Positions 24,985 through 35,000 of a DNA stretch of 64,000 nucleotides are shown in pieces (the stretch's first letter is position 1; the number at the start of each line of letters is the position of its first letter). The position numbers and the translations under genes were made by a program. This DNA is from an uncultured Blautia sp. (GTDB taxonomy: Bacteria; Bacillota; Clostridia; Lachnospirales; Lachnospiraceae): NCBI GenBank assembly GCA_900539525.1, contig UQCM01000005.1, positions 1-64,000 of the forward strand. The letters run 5' to 3'. Under the pieces are notes generated by a model, which saw only the letters and a program-made list of their open reading frames with translations, searched no databases and was not told the origin of the DNA.

Positions 24985-25494
24985 TTGGTAATTGAAATCA
25001 ATAAAGACATTGACCGCTATCAGGAAACTGTGGCACTTGGACTTACTGCCAGACAGCTGCTGTTTTCTGTGGCAAGCGTGGTAGTAGGCGGAGGACTGGT
25101 TCTTCTGCTTTATAAATATATCGGTCTTACGGGAGCTGCCTATGTTGCAATTCCCTGTGTGGCACCGATTGCCCTTGGCGGGTTCTATTCCTATAACGGG
25201 ATGAACTTTTACGAGTATATGGGTAAAAAGCTTCAGTTTATGTTCCATAATAAGGCTTTGACTTATGTGTCAACGGAGAGTGAGCAGACAATTAAGGCTT
25301 ACGAGGCAGAACAAAGTAACACAGGTAAGAAGAAAAAAGCCGGGAAGGGAGCAAAACCGGAAGTAACCGACAATACCAGGAATAAGGAGGATTTTGAGGC
25401 TATGAAGAGAAAAACAAAAGGTATTCTGATTGGAATGATTGCGGCTGTGGTTGCAGCTGTGGCGGGACTTGTTATTTACAAGGCAACAAGATAA
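24985..25494 (+). CDS. PrgI-like (VirB3-type) membrane protein
   Basis: 169 residues from a TTG at 24985 with GAGGTG upstream; the overlapping GTG at 24976 is an alternative. The N-terminus VIEINKDIDRYQETVALGLTA, followed by two membrane helices (about 25-45 and 50-65) and YNGMNFYEYM, matches the PrgI family placed before VirB4 in Gram-positive conjugation systems. A third helix near the C-terminus (LIGMIAAVVAAVAGLVIY) follows a Lys-rich linker and is unusual for plain PrgI. It probably anchors the VirB4 ATPase. Confidence 0.8.
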   Translation: MVIEINKDIDRYQETVALGLTARQLLFSVASVVVGGGLVLLLYKYIGLTGAAYVAIPCVAPIALGGFYSYNGMNFYEYMGKKLQFMFHNKALTYVSTESEQTIKAYEAEQSNTGKKKKAGKGAKPEVTDNTRNKEDFEAMKRKTKGILIGMIAAVVAAVAGLVIYKATR

Positions 25495-25612
25495 GTAACC
25501 AGAATTGATTGACTTCCTTTGGGGAGCAATCCGGGCACCAGCCGGGGTTGTTCCCGGTGTGGTGCGTGAATCCATAAGGAAAGCGTAAAGCAGAAAGGAA
25601 GGTAGAAAAGAT

Positions 25613-27997
25613 ATGGGTTTATTTGCAGACGGATTTAAGGAGCTTAAGAAAGCCAGCGAGCCTTTGTATAAAACTCCAAAATCCATACAGGAAACCATTG
25701 AGATAATGGCAGTTGCGGAAAATGGTATTTTCGAGGTTGCAAGAAACAGGTACAGCAAGTGTTACCGTTTTCAGGACATCAATTACACAACTGCAACCGA
25801 GGATGAGCAGATCGGTATTTTTGAGAGATACTGCAAGTTCTTAAATTCTCTTGACTGTAATTTTAAGATTACTGTGAATAACAAGAATAAGAACATGATT
25901 GACCTCAGAGAGAAGGTACTGCTTGCCTATTGTGATGACGGATATGACCATTTCCGTAAGATTTACAATGATATTATCGAGGAAAAGATTCGTGAGGGAA
26001 GACAGGGTATTGAACAGGAAAGATACTTAACCATCACGATTGAGAGAAAGAACTTTGAAGAGGCAAAGGCACAGTTTGCTACTTTGGAGGCGACCATTCA
26101 TAAGGCATTTATTGAGCTTGGTGCAGAGATTGTACCGCTTTCGGGTGATGAAAGAATCAAGGTTCTTTATGACTATTACCATCTTGGAGATGAAAACAGC
26201 TTCAACTTTAGTCTGAAGGAAGCAAAGAAGGTAGGAGCAGATTTCAAGAATGATTTGTGCAACGGAATGATTAAGTTCTTCCCGGATCATTTTGAGGATG
26301 AGAGCAAGTTCTGTAAGGCATTGTTTATCAAGAAGTATCCGAGCAGCCTGTCAGACCGTTTCATCAATGAAATTACTTCGCTGCCGGTTCACTCCATTAC
26401 AAGCATTGATGTGGTTCCCGTACCGAAGGATTTGACAACAAAGACCTTACAGAAAAAGTATCTGGGTATTGAATCGGATATCATCAAGCAGCAGAGAGTC
26501 CGTAATAAGAACAATGACTTTTCCACGGAAATCTCTTATGCAAAGAGAACCGAGAAAAGGGAGATTGAGGCTATTATGGATGATGTCAGGGAGAACGATC
26601 AGTGCCTGTTCTATGTTGGCGTGACAATTATTGTTATGGCGGAGAGCAAGAAAGAGCTTGACAGTATCTGTGAGACAATCGAAACCATTGGAAAGCGTAA
26701 CAGCTGTACTATTGATACGCATTTTCTGAAACAGAGAGAAGCATTAAATACAGCATTGCCGATTGGAGTAAGACAGGTGGAAACAATGAGAACCATGCTT
26801 ACACAGTCCCTTGCAGTTTTGATGCCTTTTAACGTGCAGGAGCTTAACGACAGCGGTGGTAATTACTATGGTATCAACCAGATAAGTAAGAACATCAATG
26901 TGGGAAACCGTAAGAGACTCATCAATGGTAACGGATTTGTATTTGGTGTTCCCGGTTCCGGTAAATCCTTCTTCTGTAAGATGGAAATGGGAAGCGTATT
27001 CTTATCCGGGGATGATGAAATTATCGTCATCGACCCGATGAACGAGTATTTTGACATTGCCGAGACTTACGGTGGAACGGTGGTAAATATGTCCACTTAT
27101 ACGGATAACTATGTGAACCCCCTTGCCATGGATGTATGGAATCTTGACCAGAACGATACAAAGGGCTGGGTAAGAGAAAAGGGTGAGTTTATGCTTGGTC
27201 TTTGTGAACAGTGTATCGGTGACAGCTTAAACTCCCGTCAGAAGTCCATTATTGACCGATGCGTGAGAAAGCTTTATATCGACATTGCCAGAAGCAGGGA
27301 GAAGTATATTCCGATTATGAGTGACTTTTATGATTTGCTTTTGGAGCAGCCGGAAGAAGAAGCAAAGGATATTGCATTGTCTCTTGAGCTTTTCGTAAGC
27401 GGTTCACTTAATATCTTCAATCATCAGACCAATGTGGATGTGGATAACAGATTTACCGTGTATGGTATCAGGGACCTTGGTGCAGAGCTTAGTCCGATTA
27501 CCATGCTTGTAATGATGGAGTCTATCCAGCAGAGGATTGTGGAGAATGGAAAGCGTGGCAAGGCAACATGGCTCTATATTGATGAGTTCCATGTGCTTTT
27601 AAATTCCGAGTATTCAGCGAAGTATTTGCAGCAGCTTTGGAAGAAAGTCAGAAAGCAAGGTGGACTATGTACGGGTATTACCCAGAATGTCGTTGATCTG
27701 TTACAAAACTACACTGCAACAACTATGCTTGCAAACTCTGAGTTCGTGGCGCTCCTTAAGCAGGCGAATACAGACAGTTCCAAGATGGCAGAGGTTATCG
27801 GTGTATCTGAGGCACAGCTTCGTTTCGTAACAAACACTGCATCAGGTATGGGGCTTATCAAGTGTGGTTCGGTGGTGATTCCGTTTGATAACCAGATTAG
27901 CAAGGATACAGACCTTTACAAGCTGTATAACACCAATATCCATGAGAAGATTGCGGAACAGAAAAAACGTGAAGCGATTCAGAATGATGTGGAATAA
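25613..27997 (+). CDS. VirB4-type conjugation ATPase
   Basis: 794 residues. An N-terminal VirB4 domain (about 1-400) is followed by a RecA-like ATPase with Walker A GVPGSGKSFFC (about 445-455) and Walker B ATWLYIDEFHVLL (about 651-663). QNVVDLLQNYTATTMLANSEF further on is typical of VirB4 C-terminal domains. It energises channel assembly and substrate passage at the membrane. Start ATG 25613 after AAGGAAGG. The 118-base gap before it holds a GC-rich inverted repeat around 25530-25560 and no gene. Confidence 0.93.
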   Translation: MGLFADGFKELKKASEPLYKTPKSIQETIEIMAVAENGIFEVARNRYSKCYRFQDINYTTATEDEQIGIFERYCKFLNSLDCNFKITVNNKNKNMIDLREKVLLAYCDDGYDHFRKIYNDIIEEKIREGRQGIEQERYLTITIERKNFEEAKAQFATLEATIHKAFIELGAEIVPLSGDERIKVLYDYYHLGDENSFNFSLKEAKKVGADFKNDLCNGMIKFFPDHFEDESKFCKALFIKKYPSSLSDRFINEITSLPVHSITSIDVVPVPKDLTTKTLQKKYLGIESDIIKQQRVRNKNNDFSTEISYAKRTEKREIEAIMDDVRENDQCLFYVGVTIIVMAESKKELDSICETIETIGKRNSCTIDTHFLKQREALNTALPIGVRQVETMRTMLTQSLAVLMPFNVQELNDSGGNYYGINQISKNINVGNRKRLINGNGFVFGVPGSGKSFFCKMEMGSVFLSGDDEIIVIDPMNEYFDIAETYGGTVVNMSTYTDNYVNPLAMDVWNLDQNDTKGWVREKGEFMLGLCEQCIGDSLNSRQKSIIDRCVRKLYIDIARSREKYIPIMSDFYDLLLEQPEEEAKDIALSLELFVSGSLNIFNHQTNVDVDNRFTVYGIRDLGAELSPITMLVMMESIQQRIVENGKRGKATWLYIDEFHVLLNSEYSAKYLQQLWKKVRKQGGLCTGITQNVVDLLQNYTATTMLANSEFVALLKQANTDSSKMAEVIGVSEAQLRFVTNTASGMGLIKCGSVVIPFDNQISKDTDLYKLYNTNIHEKIAEQKKREAIQNDVE

Positions 27998-28045
27998 ACG
28001 GAGGGCAGCGTATAGCTGCCCTTATTATGAAGGAAGGTGAGTACA

Positions 28046-29959
28046 GTGAAGATAAAAAAGGTAGATGACAAGCCGATGGTGATTCATACCAAGCAGAAAG
28101 CGAAGATTCATACCCATGAGCCGAAGCAGGCAGCTATTAAGGGAAGCAATGTCTATACCGTAGACAGGGATCCGACCAAGAAGAGAGCTGATAATGGCAA
28201 GTATCGAAAGAGCACGGTTCATCAGGTGCAAAAGGAAGGAATGTTTTCCAAGTATCGAAAGCAGATGAAGCAATCCGGGCAGTCTATCAAAGTGAAGGAC
28301 TCTTCCCTTCGTAATGCCGGAATGGTAGGTGGTAAGGTTATGACAGACCAGATAGAAGGTGGTCAGGAAATACAACAGTCAGCAATGATTATGTATGAAG
28401 CCTCAAAGCCTGTTACGGGTACTGCGTCAAGAGGTGCAGAGTTATTTAAGCGGCAGGTAATCAATCAGCAGAAACGAAAGATTAAAAAGGTGGATGCAGG
28501 AAAGAAGATTGCCAAGAAGGGTGTAAAGGGTACAGCCAAAAAAGTGGCAAAGGAAAGCAGTAAAAAGGTAGCAAAGGAATCGGCAAAAACAGTTGCGAAA
28601 GAAACCTCAAAGGTTGTTGCCAAAACTGCAACGACAGCTGCCACAACAGCGGCTGGTACGGCGGTTTCCCCGGGAGTCGGAACTGTGATTGGTATTGCAG
28701 CCGGGGAAGTTGTCGGGGAAGCAGTAGCCTACAAGATGGATAAGCAGGACATGACTAACAATGTCCGTTCCAGAAAGATTAAGTTCTTTTTGGATAAAAT
28801 GAAAGCACAGGACGAGCAGACGGATAGCTTAGCGAAACTGGTTAAGGATATTTTTGTGCAGAAGGGTGTGTTTGTTGCCAAGTATGTGGCTAAACTTGTT
28901 TTGCCGATTCTGTTAGGACTGGTGCTTTTAGTGTCGGTAGTAGCGATTCCCGTAGTGGCAATCGTGGGAACTATCTACAATTCACCGTTTGCCATATTTT
29001 TGCCGCCTCTTGAGGACGGAGATACTGTAACAACAGTAGCAAGTGCGTATGTTGCCGACTTTAACCGGGAAGTGAATGAGCTTAAGAGTAACCATACCGG
29101 ATATGATGACGGAAAGATTGTATATGTTGGATATGAGGGAGAAGGTAATCCAAGTAACTACTATGACATTCTTGCTGTCTATATGGTCAAGTATGGCGTG
29201 GGAGATACAGCAACCATTATGAATGACACTTCAAGGGGATGGTTAAAATCTGTGGTAGATGATATGTGTACTTATACGACTTCTTCTGGTACTGAAACAG
29301 AGACCGTGGAAAATGAAGATGGTACAACCACAACGACTACTACGACCTATCTGTATGTAAACGTAACATTGAAGTCCTGTTATACCATGGCAAATGAATA
29401 TGGTTTTACGCAGGAGCAGATGGATTTGCTAGTGGACTTTATGTCTCCTGAAAACCTTGCCATTCTTGGATATAGTCCGGGAGGCGGAAGTGGTGACCCG
29501 GGAGTATGTTCTCTCACTGAGGCAGAGATACAGGCGGTTCTTGATGATATACCGGACGGTGCTGCCAAGGATGCGTGTGACTTTGCACTACACAGAGTTG
29601 GTTATCCATACAGTCAGGATTTGAGACATAGTGGTACGCACTTTGACTGTAGTTCCCTTGTTTACTATGCATGGCTTGATGCTGGTGTTGATATCAGCTA
29701 TGGTGGAGCAACCACAGCCGGATATGAAGCACAGGGACTTGCTAATGCAGGAAAGACTACCGTGTATGAAGATATGCAACCGGGAGATTTGATTTTCTTC
29801 AGTTATGAAGAGACAGACGGATATCTTGATATTTCTCATGTTGGAATTTATGTGGGAAATGGAAAGATGGTAGATGCGAGAGGTACAGCGTATGGAGTGG
29901 TTTACCGGGATGTACCACCTAACACAGGAGCGATTGTAATGATTGGTAGACCAAATTAG
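28046..29959 (+). CDS. NlpC/P60 peptidoglycan hydrolase of the conjugation channel
   Basis: 637 residues; GTG 28046 is spaced correctly from AAGGAAGGTG. A basic cytoplasmic N-terminus with a Lys/Ala-rich helix (VAKESSKKVAKESAKTVAK) leads to a membrane helix at about 280-305 (LPILLGLVLLVSVVAIPVVAIV). Outside is a VirB8-like or lysozyme-like region (about 340-480), then an NlpC/P60 domain with catalytic Cys in HFDCSSLV (about 532-539) and His in ISHVGIYVG. It should locally open the cell wall for the mating channel. Confidence 0.88.
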   Translation: MKIKKVDDKPMVIHTKQKAKIHTHEPKQAAIKGSNVYTVDRDPTKKRADNGKYRKSTVHQVQKEGMFSKYRKQMKQSGQSIKVKDSSLRNAGMVGGKVMTDQIEGGQEIQQSAMIMYEASKPVTGTASRGAELFKRQVINQQKRKIKKVDAGKKIAKKGVKGTAKKVAKESSKKVAKESAKTVAKETSKVVAKTATTAATTAAGTAVSPGVGTVIGIAAGEVVGEAVAYKMDKQDMTNNVRSRKIKFFLDKMKAQDEQTDSLAKLVKDIFVQKGVFVAKYVAKLVLPILLGLVLLVSVVAIPVVAIVGTIYNSPFAIFLPPLEDGDTVTTVASAYVADFNREVNELKSNHTGYDDGKIVYVGYEGEGNPSNYYDILAVYMVKYGVGDTATIMNDTSRGWLKSVVDDMCTYTTSSGTETETVENEDGTTTTTTTTYLYVNVTLKSCYTMANEYGFTQEQMDLLVDFMSPENLAILGYSPGGGSGDPGVCSLTEAEIQAVLDDIPDGAAKDACDFALHRVGYPYSQDLRHSGTHFDCSSLVYYAWLDAGVDISYGGATTAGYEAQGLANAGKTTVYEDMQPGDLIFFSYEETDGYLDISHVGIYVGNGKMVDARGTAYGVVYRDVPPNTGAIVMIGRPN

Positions 29960-30004
29960 GATTGGGCAGGGCTTATGGCTCTGCCTGTTATGATGGAGGT
30001 ATTT

Positions 30005-30916
30005 ATGAAGATAGAAGATATGGTTATGGTAATTAATAACCAAAAAGGGATAGAGAAGAACTTTCTCTGTTCTTTTGAGAGTTTTGTGAAGCAGTATGTT
30101 ACGAATGCCTGTGATAACTTCTTTGAGGTTGCCGAGGTTATATCGGAACTGAATCATGCAAGTGAGAAGGACAACTCATTTTGTGAGATTTATTTTGCAC
30201 CAAACAAAACTATGTATGCGAGGTTCTGTGGAAGCCTTAATGAACTGAGAATGTTTGTTGCAGGGAAGCTAAACGATGGCATGACGAATGTGTTTGAGGA
30301 AGATTTCTGTGATAAGGAATGTCTGGATGTTTTGTACAGGCTGGGTATTTCCACGGACAGAAGCATGGCTATTGCCAAATGGCCGCATTATGAAAAGCTG
30401 GAGTCAGACCTTATGCAGGGAGAGATTTACCACAATTTCAATGGCTCCGATTACCGCCTGATGGAGAAGTATTCCGGCAGGAACATGCTGTTTATGGATG
30501 TCAATTCCGGACAGTTTGTGGTTGGTATCGGGGTGGAGTATTTTTGCAGATATCCCCAGGGAGAAGACAGAAATTCCGATCTGTGTGAGACAGGTATTGA
30601 GTGGGGGCATGGGTTGTATCTTGGAAATACGCCTTCAACCATTAACTTTGCATTACTGCGCAGGGAACATGGTGTGGAGAAGGAGATTGATACGATAGAT
30701 GCCTACCGGGCTTCCCTTACCGAAAAGTTTGAAACCTATTATAGCCTTGCAAAGAATGAGGCGATTTCCGATTCAGTCAGGGAAGCGGCAACCAATGCCA
30801 TGTATGAGGAGTTTGGAACTGGTAAGAGAGACACTTTCCTTAGTAAACGCAATGACGGAGATTATGACAAGGGATTTTTTTGTACAGCAACTCAGGAGAA
30901 GCACAGGGGGCGATAG
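30005..30916 (+). CDS. unknown ICE protein after the channel operon
   Basis: 303 residues, ATG 30005 with TGGAGG upstream. A soluble protein with several aromatic-rich stretches (EIYFAPNKTMYARFCGSLNE; DYRLMEKYSGRNMLFMD). No known motif is seen. It is followed two bases later by the DpnD/PcfM-like gene. A hairpin GGCAGGGC/GCTCTGCC at 29966-29988 precedes it. Conserved position in the accessory transfer block is all that suggests a role. Confidence 0.6.
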   Translation: MKIEDMVMVINNQKGIEKNFLCSFESFVKQYVTNACDNFFEVAEVISELNHASEKDNSFCEIYFAPNKTMYARFCGSLNELRMFVAGKLNDGMTNVFEEDFCDKECLDVLYRLGISTDRSMAIAKWPHYEKLESDLMQGEIYHNFNGSDYRLMEKYSGRNMLFMDVNSGQFVVGIGVEYFCRYPQGEDRNSDLCETGIEWGHGLYLGNTPSTINFALLRREHGVEKEIDTIDAYRASLTEKFETYYSLAKNEAISDSVREAATNAMYEEFGTGKRDTFLSKRNDGDYDKGFFCTATQEKHRGR

Positions 30917-30917
30917 G

Positions 30918-31100
30918 ATGCAGGAGTTTCAGATTGAGATAAAAGAGGAACTGGCAAGAGTGGAAACCATTCAGGCAGAAACGCTTGGAGAAGCCATTGA
31001 TAAGGCAATGGAGCTTTATTATGACCAGAAGATTATTCTGGATGCGGAGGATATGAAGGGCGTGGACTTTCAGCCTATGCAGCCGGAGAAGACAAGATAA
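30918..31100 (+). CDS. DpnD/PcfM-like small protein
   Basis: 60 residues, starting MQEFQIEIKEELARVETIQA and ending KTR. The pattern matches the DpnD/PcfM C-terminal domain found in Gram-positive plasmids and ICEs: beta-strand, then EAIDKAMELYYDQKIILDAEDMKG. PcfM is encoded in the pCF10 transfer region, but its activity is not defined. It begins one base after the preceding stop. Confidence 0.75.
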   Translation: MQEFQIEIKEELARVETIQAETLGEAIDKAMELYYDQKIILDAEDMKGVDFQPMQPEKTR

Positions 31101-31114
31101 GGAGGATGAACCCT

Positions 31115-31483
31115 ATGGGAAAACAGAATAAAGAGATTATAGACAATATGGAGTTTCTGATGAAAGAGCTTCATAAGGAATGGGACAGAACGGGTGCTGT
31201 AAAGGCATCCGTTTTTATATCCCTTGAGGAAGTGGAGGATGTGAATAAGGTGATTCTGCTTCGTATTGCCAAGCAGCAGAAGGAAGTGGAAAACGGGGAT
31301 ATCACATTCAAGAAAAGTGTGAGACTGTCAAGGGAGTGCTATGTACTACTGAGACTTGCCCGAAAGATTAAGACAGAGGAACACAGGACTTACCGAAATG
31401 GCACCTGCTATGAGTTTGAGGTAGCTCTGGACAAGGACGAATTAAAGCTCTTTAAGGAGATGTTTGGTGAGAAGGTGAAGTAG
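31115..31483 (+). CDS. unknown small ICE protein
   Basis: 122 residues. ATG 31115 is chosen because the ATG at 31106 directly abuts AAGGAGG. It is helical, with a basic centre (FKKSVRLSRECYVLLRLARKIKTEEHRTYRNG). No domain recognised. It ends immediately before the methyltransferase start, so the two are in one operon. Confidence 0.55.
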   Translation: MGKQNKEIIDNMEFLMKELHKEWDRTGAVKASVFISLEEVEDVNKVILLRIAKQQKEVENGDITFKKSVRLSRECYVLLRLARKIKTEEHRTYRNGTCYEFEVALDKDELKLFKEMFGEKVK

Positions 31484-32056
31484 ATGGGAAAGTATCAGAT
31501 TATCTATGCTGACCCGCCCTGGCAATTTAAAACTTATTCAAAGAAAGGCAGCCTGCAAAAATCAGCGGACTGCCATTATTCTTGTATGAGCATGGAAGAT
31601 ATTATGGCACTTCCGGTGGAAACACTGGCAGCAGAGGACTGTGTACTGTTTTTGTGGGTTACTTTTCCTCTTCTTAGGGAAGGACTGGAAACCATGAGGA
31701 GATGGGGATTTACCTATAAGACATGTGGATTCAACTGGGTGAAGCGGAACAAAAAGGCAGACAGCTGGTTTATGGGACTTGGTTACTGGACCCGTTCCAA
31801 TTCTGAGCTTTGCCTGATTGGTACAAAAGGACATCCTAAAAGGATTTCCAAATCCGTTTCACAGATTTGCGATGCAAGGATTATGGAACACAGCAGGAAA
31901 CCGGAAGAAATCAGAGACAGAATCGTAGAGCTTTGCGGAGACCTGCCAAGGATTGAATTATTCGCCAGAAGCAGGGCAGACGGGTGGGACAGCCTTGGAA
32001 ATGAGATTGATGGAAGAGATATTCGCGAAGCAATTTGCGAGTGTAATACAGCATAA
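31484..32056 (+). CDS. MT-A70-family DNA N6-adenine methyltransferase
   Basis: 190 residues. DPPW at residues 10-13 (IIYADPPWQFKTY) is the MT-A70 catalytic signature. NSELCLIGTKG and HSRKPEEIRDRIVELCGDLPRIELFAR are the typical SAM-binding and C-terminal segments. It would methylate adenine N6, most likely in DNA, as in phage and ICE members such as Ime4-like orphan enzymes. No restriction enzyme accompanies it, so protection of the incoming element from host restriction, or regulation, is the likely use. The target site is unknown. Confidence 0.88.
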   Translation: MGKYQIIYADPPWQFKTYSKKGSLQKSADCHYSCMSMEDIMALPVETLAAEDCVLFLWVTFPLLREGLETMRRWGFTYKTCGFNWVKRNKKADSWFMGLGYWTRSNSELCLIGTKGHPKRISKSVSQICDARIMEHSRKPEEIRDRIVELCGDLPRIELFARSRADGWDSLGNEIDGRDIREAICECNTA

Positions 32057-32068
32057 GGAGGAAGAGAT

Positions 32069-35000
32069 ATGGGCGTGGATTATCAGGCAAGACAGATTTA
32101 TGATATGCAGATAAAGGATGTTACAACCTCACCGGAAAAGTGGAAGAGCATCTTAAAGCTTGCGGGAAATCTTTACCGTTATGAGTTTGACAACATCCTG
32201 CTTATCTATGCACAAAGACCTCATGCAACCTTGGTAGCCGACTATGATACGTGGAAGAAGGTGGACAGATATGTTATGAGGGGAAGCAAGGGCATTGCCA
32301 TATTTCCTTCGAGGGCATTAAACACACACCTTAGACATGTATTTGACATTAAGGATACCGGCGGAAGAAATGTCAAGCTGACGTGGGAATTGACGGGTGA
32401 TACCTTAAAGGAATATATGGATTATCTTGCTTCACAGAAGCTGGTAGAACCAACAGAGGCTACGGACAGAGAGACACTGTTTTCAGTAATGAAGGACTTT
32501 ACAAAGAAGGAAATCGGAGTCATAATGAAAGAGGATTTCGAGGAACGAATGTCCGAGTTAATACAACTATCAGGTAGTAGGATTACTGAATATGTTCAGA
32601 ATGAGAGTTCTGGGCAACCAAAACGTCAGGGCTTGCCGGATATGGAGCAGTTTGTTATGCAGAGTGTTTTATATACGGTGGGTACGAGATGCGGATTTGA
32701 CTTATCTGAAGAAGAACAGGATTTCAGTCAGGTCGTAAAGGTTTCCGATGAGGAAATGGTTTACCGTCTCGGTTCTCTGGTATGCGATGTCTCCTGTAGT
32801 GTTCTTAGAGGAATTAACAGTAACTTAAAGACCATGGAACAGCAGAAAAGATTATCTGCGGAAGGGAGAATTGCATATGGCAGAAATGGCACTTATGTAC
32901 ACGGAAGTGGACGGGCTGCTTTATCCGAACATTCAGATGCCGAAAGAGCAAACAGTGGAATTACAGAAGCTGGGCAAGTACGGAAGGATGGCGATGAAGT
33001 ACTTGGAGGAGATGGAACCTCAGAGGTACAAAACGTTATTCCGTTTCGGGAAGCTGGCAGAGAAGATGCAGGAAGTGGAAGAGGAAGCGAACAGCCTGTT
33101 AGAGATGCTGATGGAACAGTACTTAGCGAAGCACAAACCACAGAATCCGTCCTCAACGATGGAAATGTGGAAACTGAGAGAGCAGGCGAAGATGCAGGCG
33201 GAGGAAGTAGTCTTAAGTCAGATCGTGATGAAGTTTCATTAGAAGATGAAGAACTGAATAGAGAGTTAAATGAGATTGACTCATTTGGAAAAACGGAAGC
33301 CGGTGAATATCATCAGGCTTCTTTTTTTGACCCTGAATATGGACTTGTTGCAACAACGAAGCAGACTTCAGATTATGCAGAAAAAGCTATGGAGAAACTT
33401 GCTAAGGATCAGTCGGAAGCAAAAGCAGGAAAGTATAACTATTTGTATCCGAAAAAAGAGCCGGATGTACCACATGAGTTTATTAAGCAGGTGGTATTAA
33501 GAGGTACAGGCTTTGCCGGTGGCAGGTCAAGGGTATGTGAGATATTCCATACGGAGGTAGATGCAGGCACAAGAGCCAAACGGATTAAACAGGAATATGG
33601 TCAGGGTGGAGCAGGCTGGCCTCTTGAGGGCTATGGGCTTCACGGATATGACACTTTCCACGGGCAGGGGATTCGGTTTCAGTGGCGTGATGAGGAAGGT
33701 GAGAAGGAAGGATATGTTTCGTGGAAAAACATCGAAAAGGAAATCGGTGTCTTGATTATGACGGGAGAGTATCAGCCGGAAACACCGAGATTTGAGGATA
33801 TCGACATGGAGGGTATCCGGGAAGATGATGAGGTTATTGATGGTGAATACAGAGAACTGGATGCAGTCAGTGATGCAGACGGGATTGATGATTTTGCCAT
33901 TCCGGATGAACCGGAAAGTTATAACAGTTCCTTAAGTGACATTGAAAAGCTGAACCGTGCCTATAACGAGGGCAGACCGCTTACGGAGGAAGAAGCAGCC
34001 ATTGAGGACCGTCTGGCAACCATGGCGGAGTATGGTCCTGAAATGCAGATGGAAGAGGAGTATTACGAAGAACCGGAAGAGGCACCAGTAGAAGAAGCAC
34101 CCAAAAAGGATGCCAGTGAGCTTCAGTATATTGAACCGATTGATTATGCAAAACGGATTGAAGAGATGGATGAAGATTTGCGGACTGCACTCGAAATTCT
34201 GGTGTCAGAATGCAGCTGCTATACTCCGTTTAAGCCTTTTCTTCAGGATATTGTTGCGAGCGAGTATCTGTTCATGCCTAACCGTCTTGATTTCTTATCG
34301 GATGTGGTGTTAAACGGTGCACAACAAAAGGATGCCTATGCCAATAACCAGTATGGACTGATTGCTTATGTCTTAAAGCCTTATGAGTTTGAAGTCAGCT
34401 ACAAGAACAGAAACGGAGAACGTGTAAGGGAAACCTGTAGTTACCGGGAACTGTATGAGGTGCTTACCTATATGGTAAAGACTCCATATTACTGTGGTGC
34501 AGACCACAGGGCACAGTATGACAGGATGATGCAGGGAGAGGCAGCAGGCAGGAAACCGATTTACCAGCTGTTTCTTGATAAGCAGGAGGAGATTCGTAAG
34601 AACCGGGAGGAAACCAGACAGAGGGCACTTGCGAATGGCTGGGAAGTGGCAGATGAAGGTAAGGAAGAGAAGAAAATCAATTTTCATTACAATCTTGTGG
34701 AAGTTCCGAAAGGCGGAGCCAAGACAAGGTTTGGATGGAATGTTGATGCAATCAAGACCCTGAAACAGATCGAGCAGGAAGGAAGACTTGCTACCAGAGA
34801 GGAACAGAAGATATTGTCGAAATATGTCGGCTGGGGTGGATTATCCCAAGCCTTTGATGAGCGTAATGCATCATGGGAGAAGGAGTATTCCGAATTAAAG
34901 GAGCTTCTTACGGAGGATGAATATGCTGCAGCAAGAGCTTCCGTAAACAATGCGTTTTATACCTCACCGGAGATTGCCATGTGTATTAACAGTGCACTGG

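Noticed and set aside
24868..25248. 126-codon minus-strand frame over the DUF4313/PrgI junction
   Set aside because: Antisense to two real genes; no start signals.
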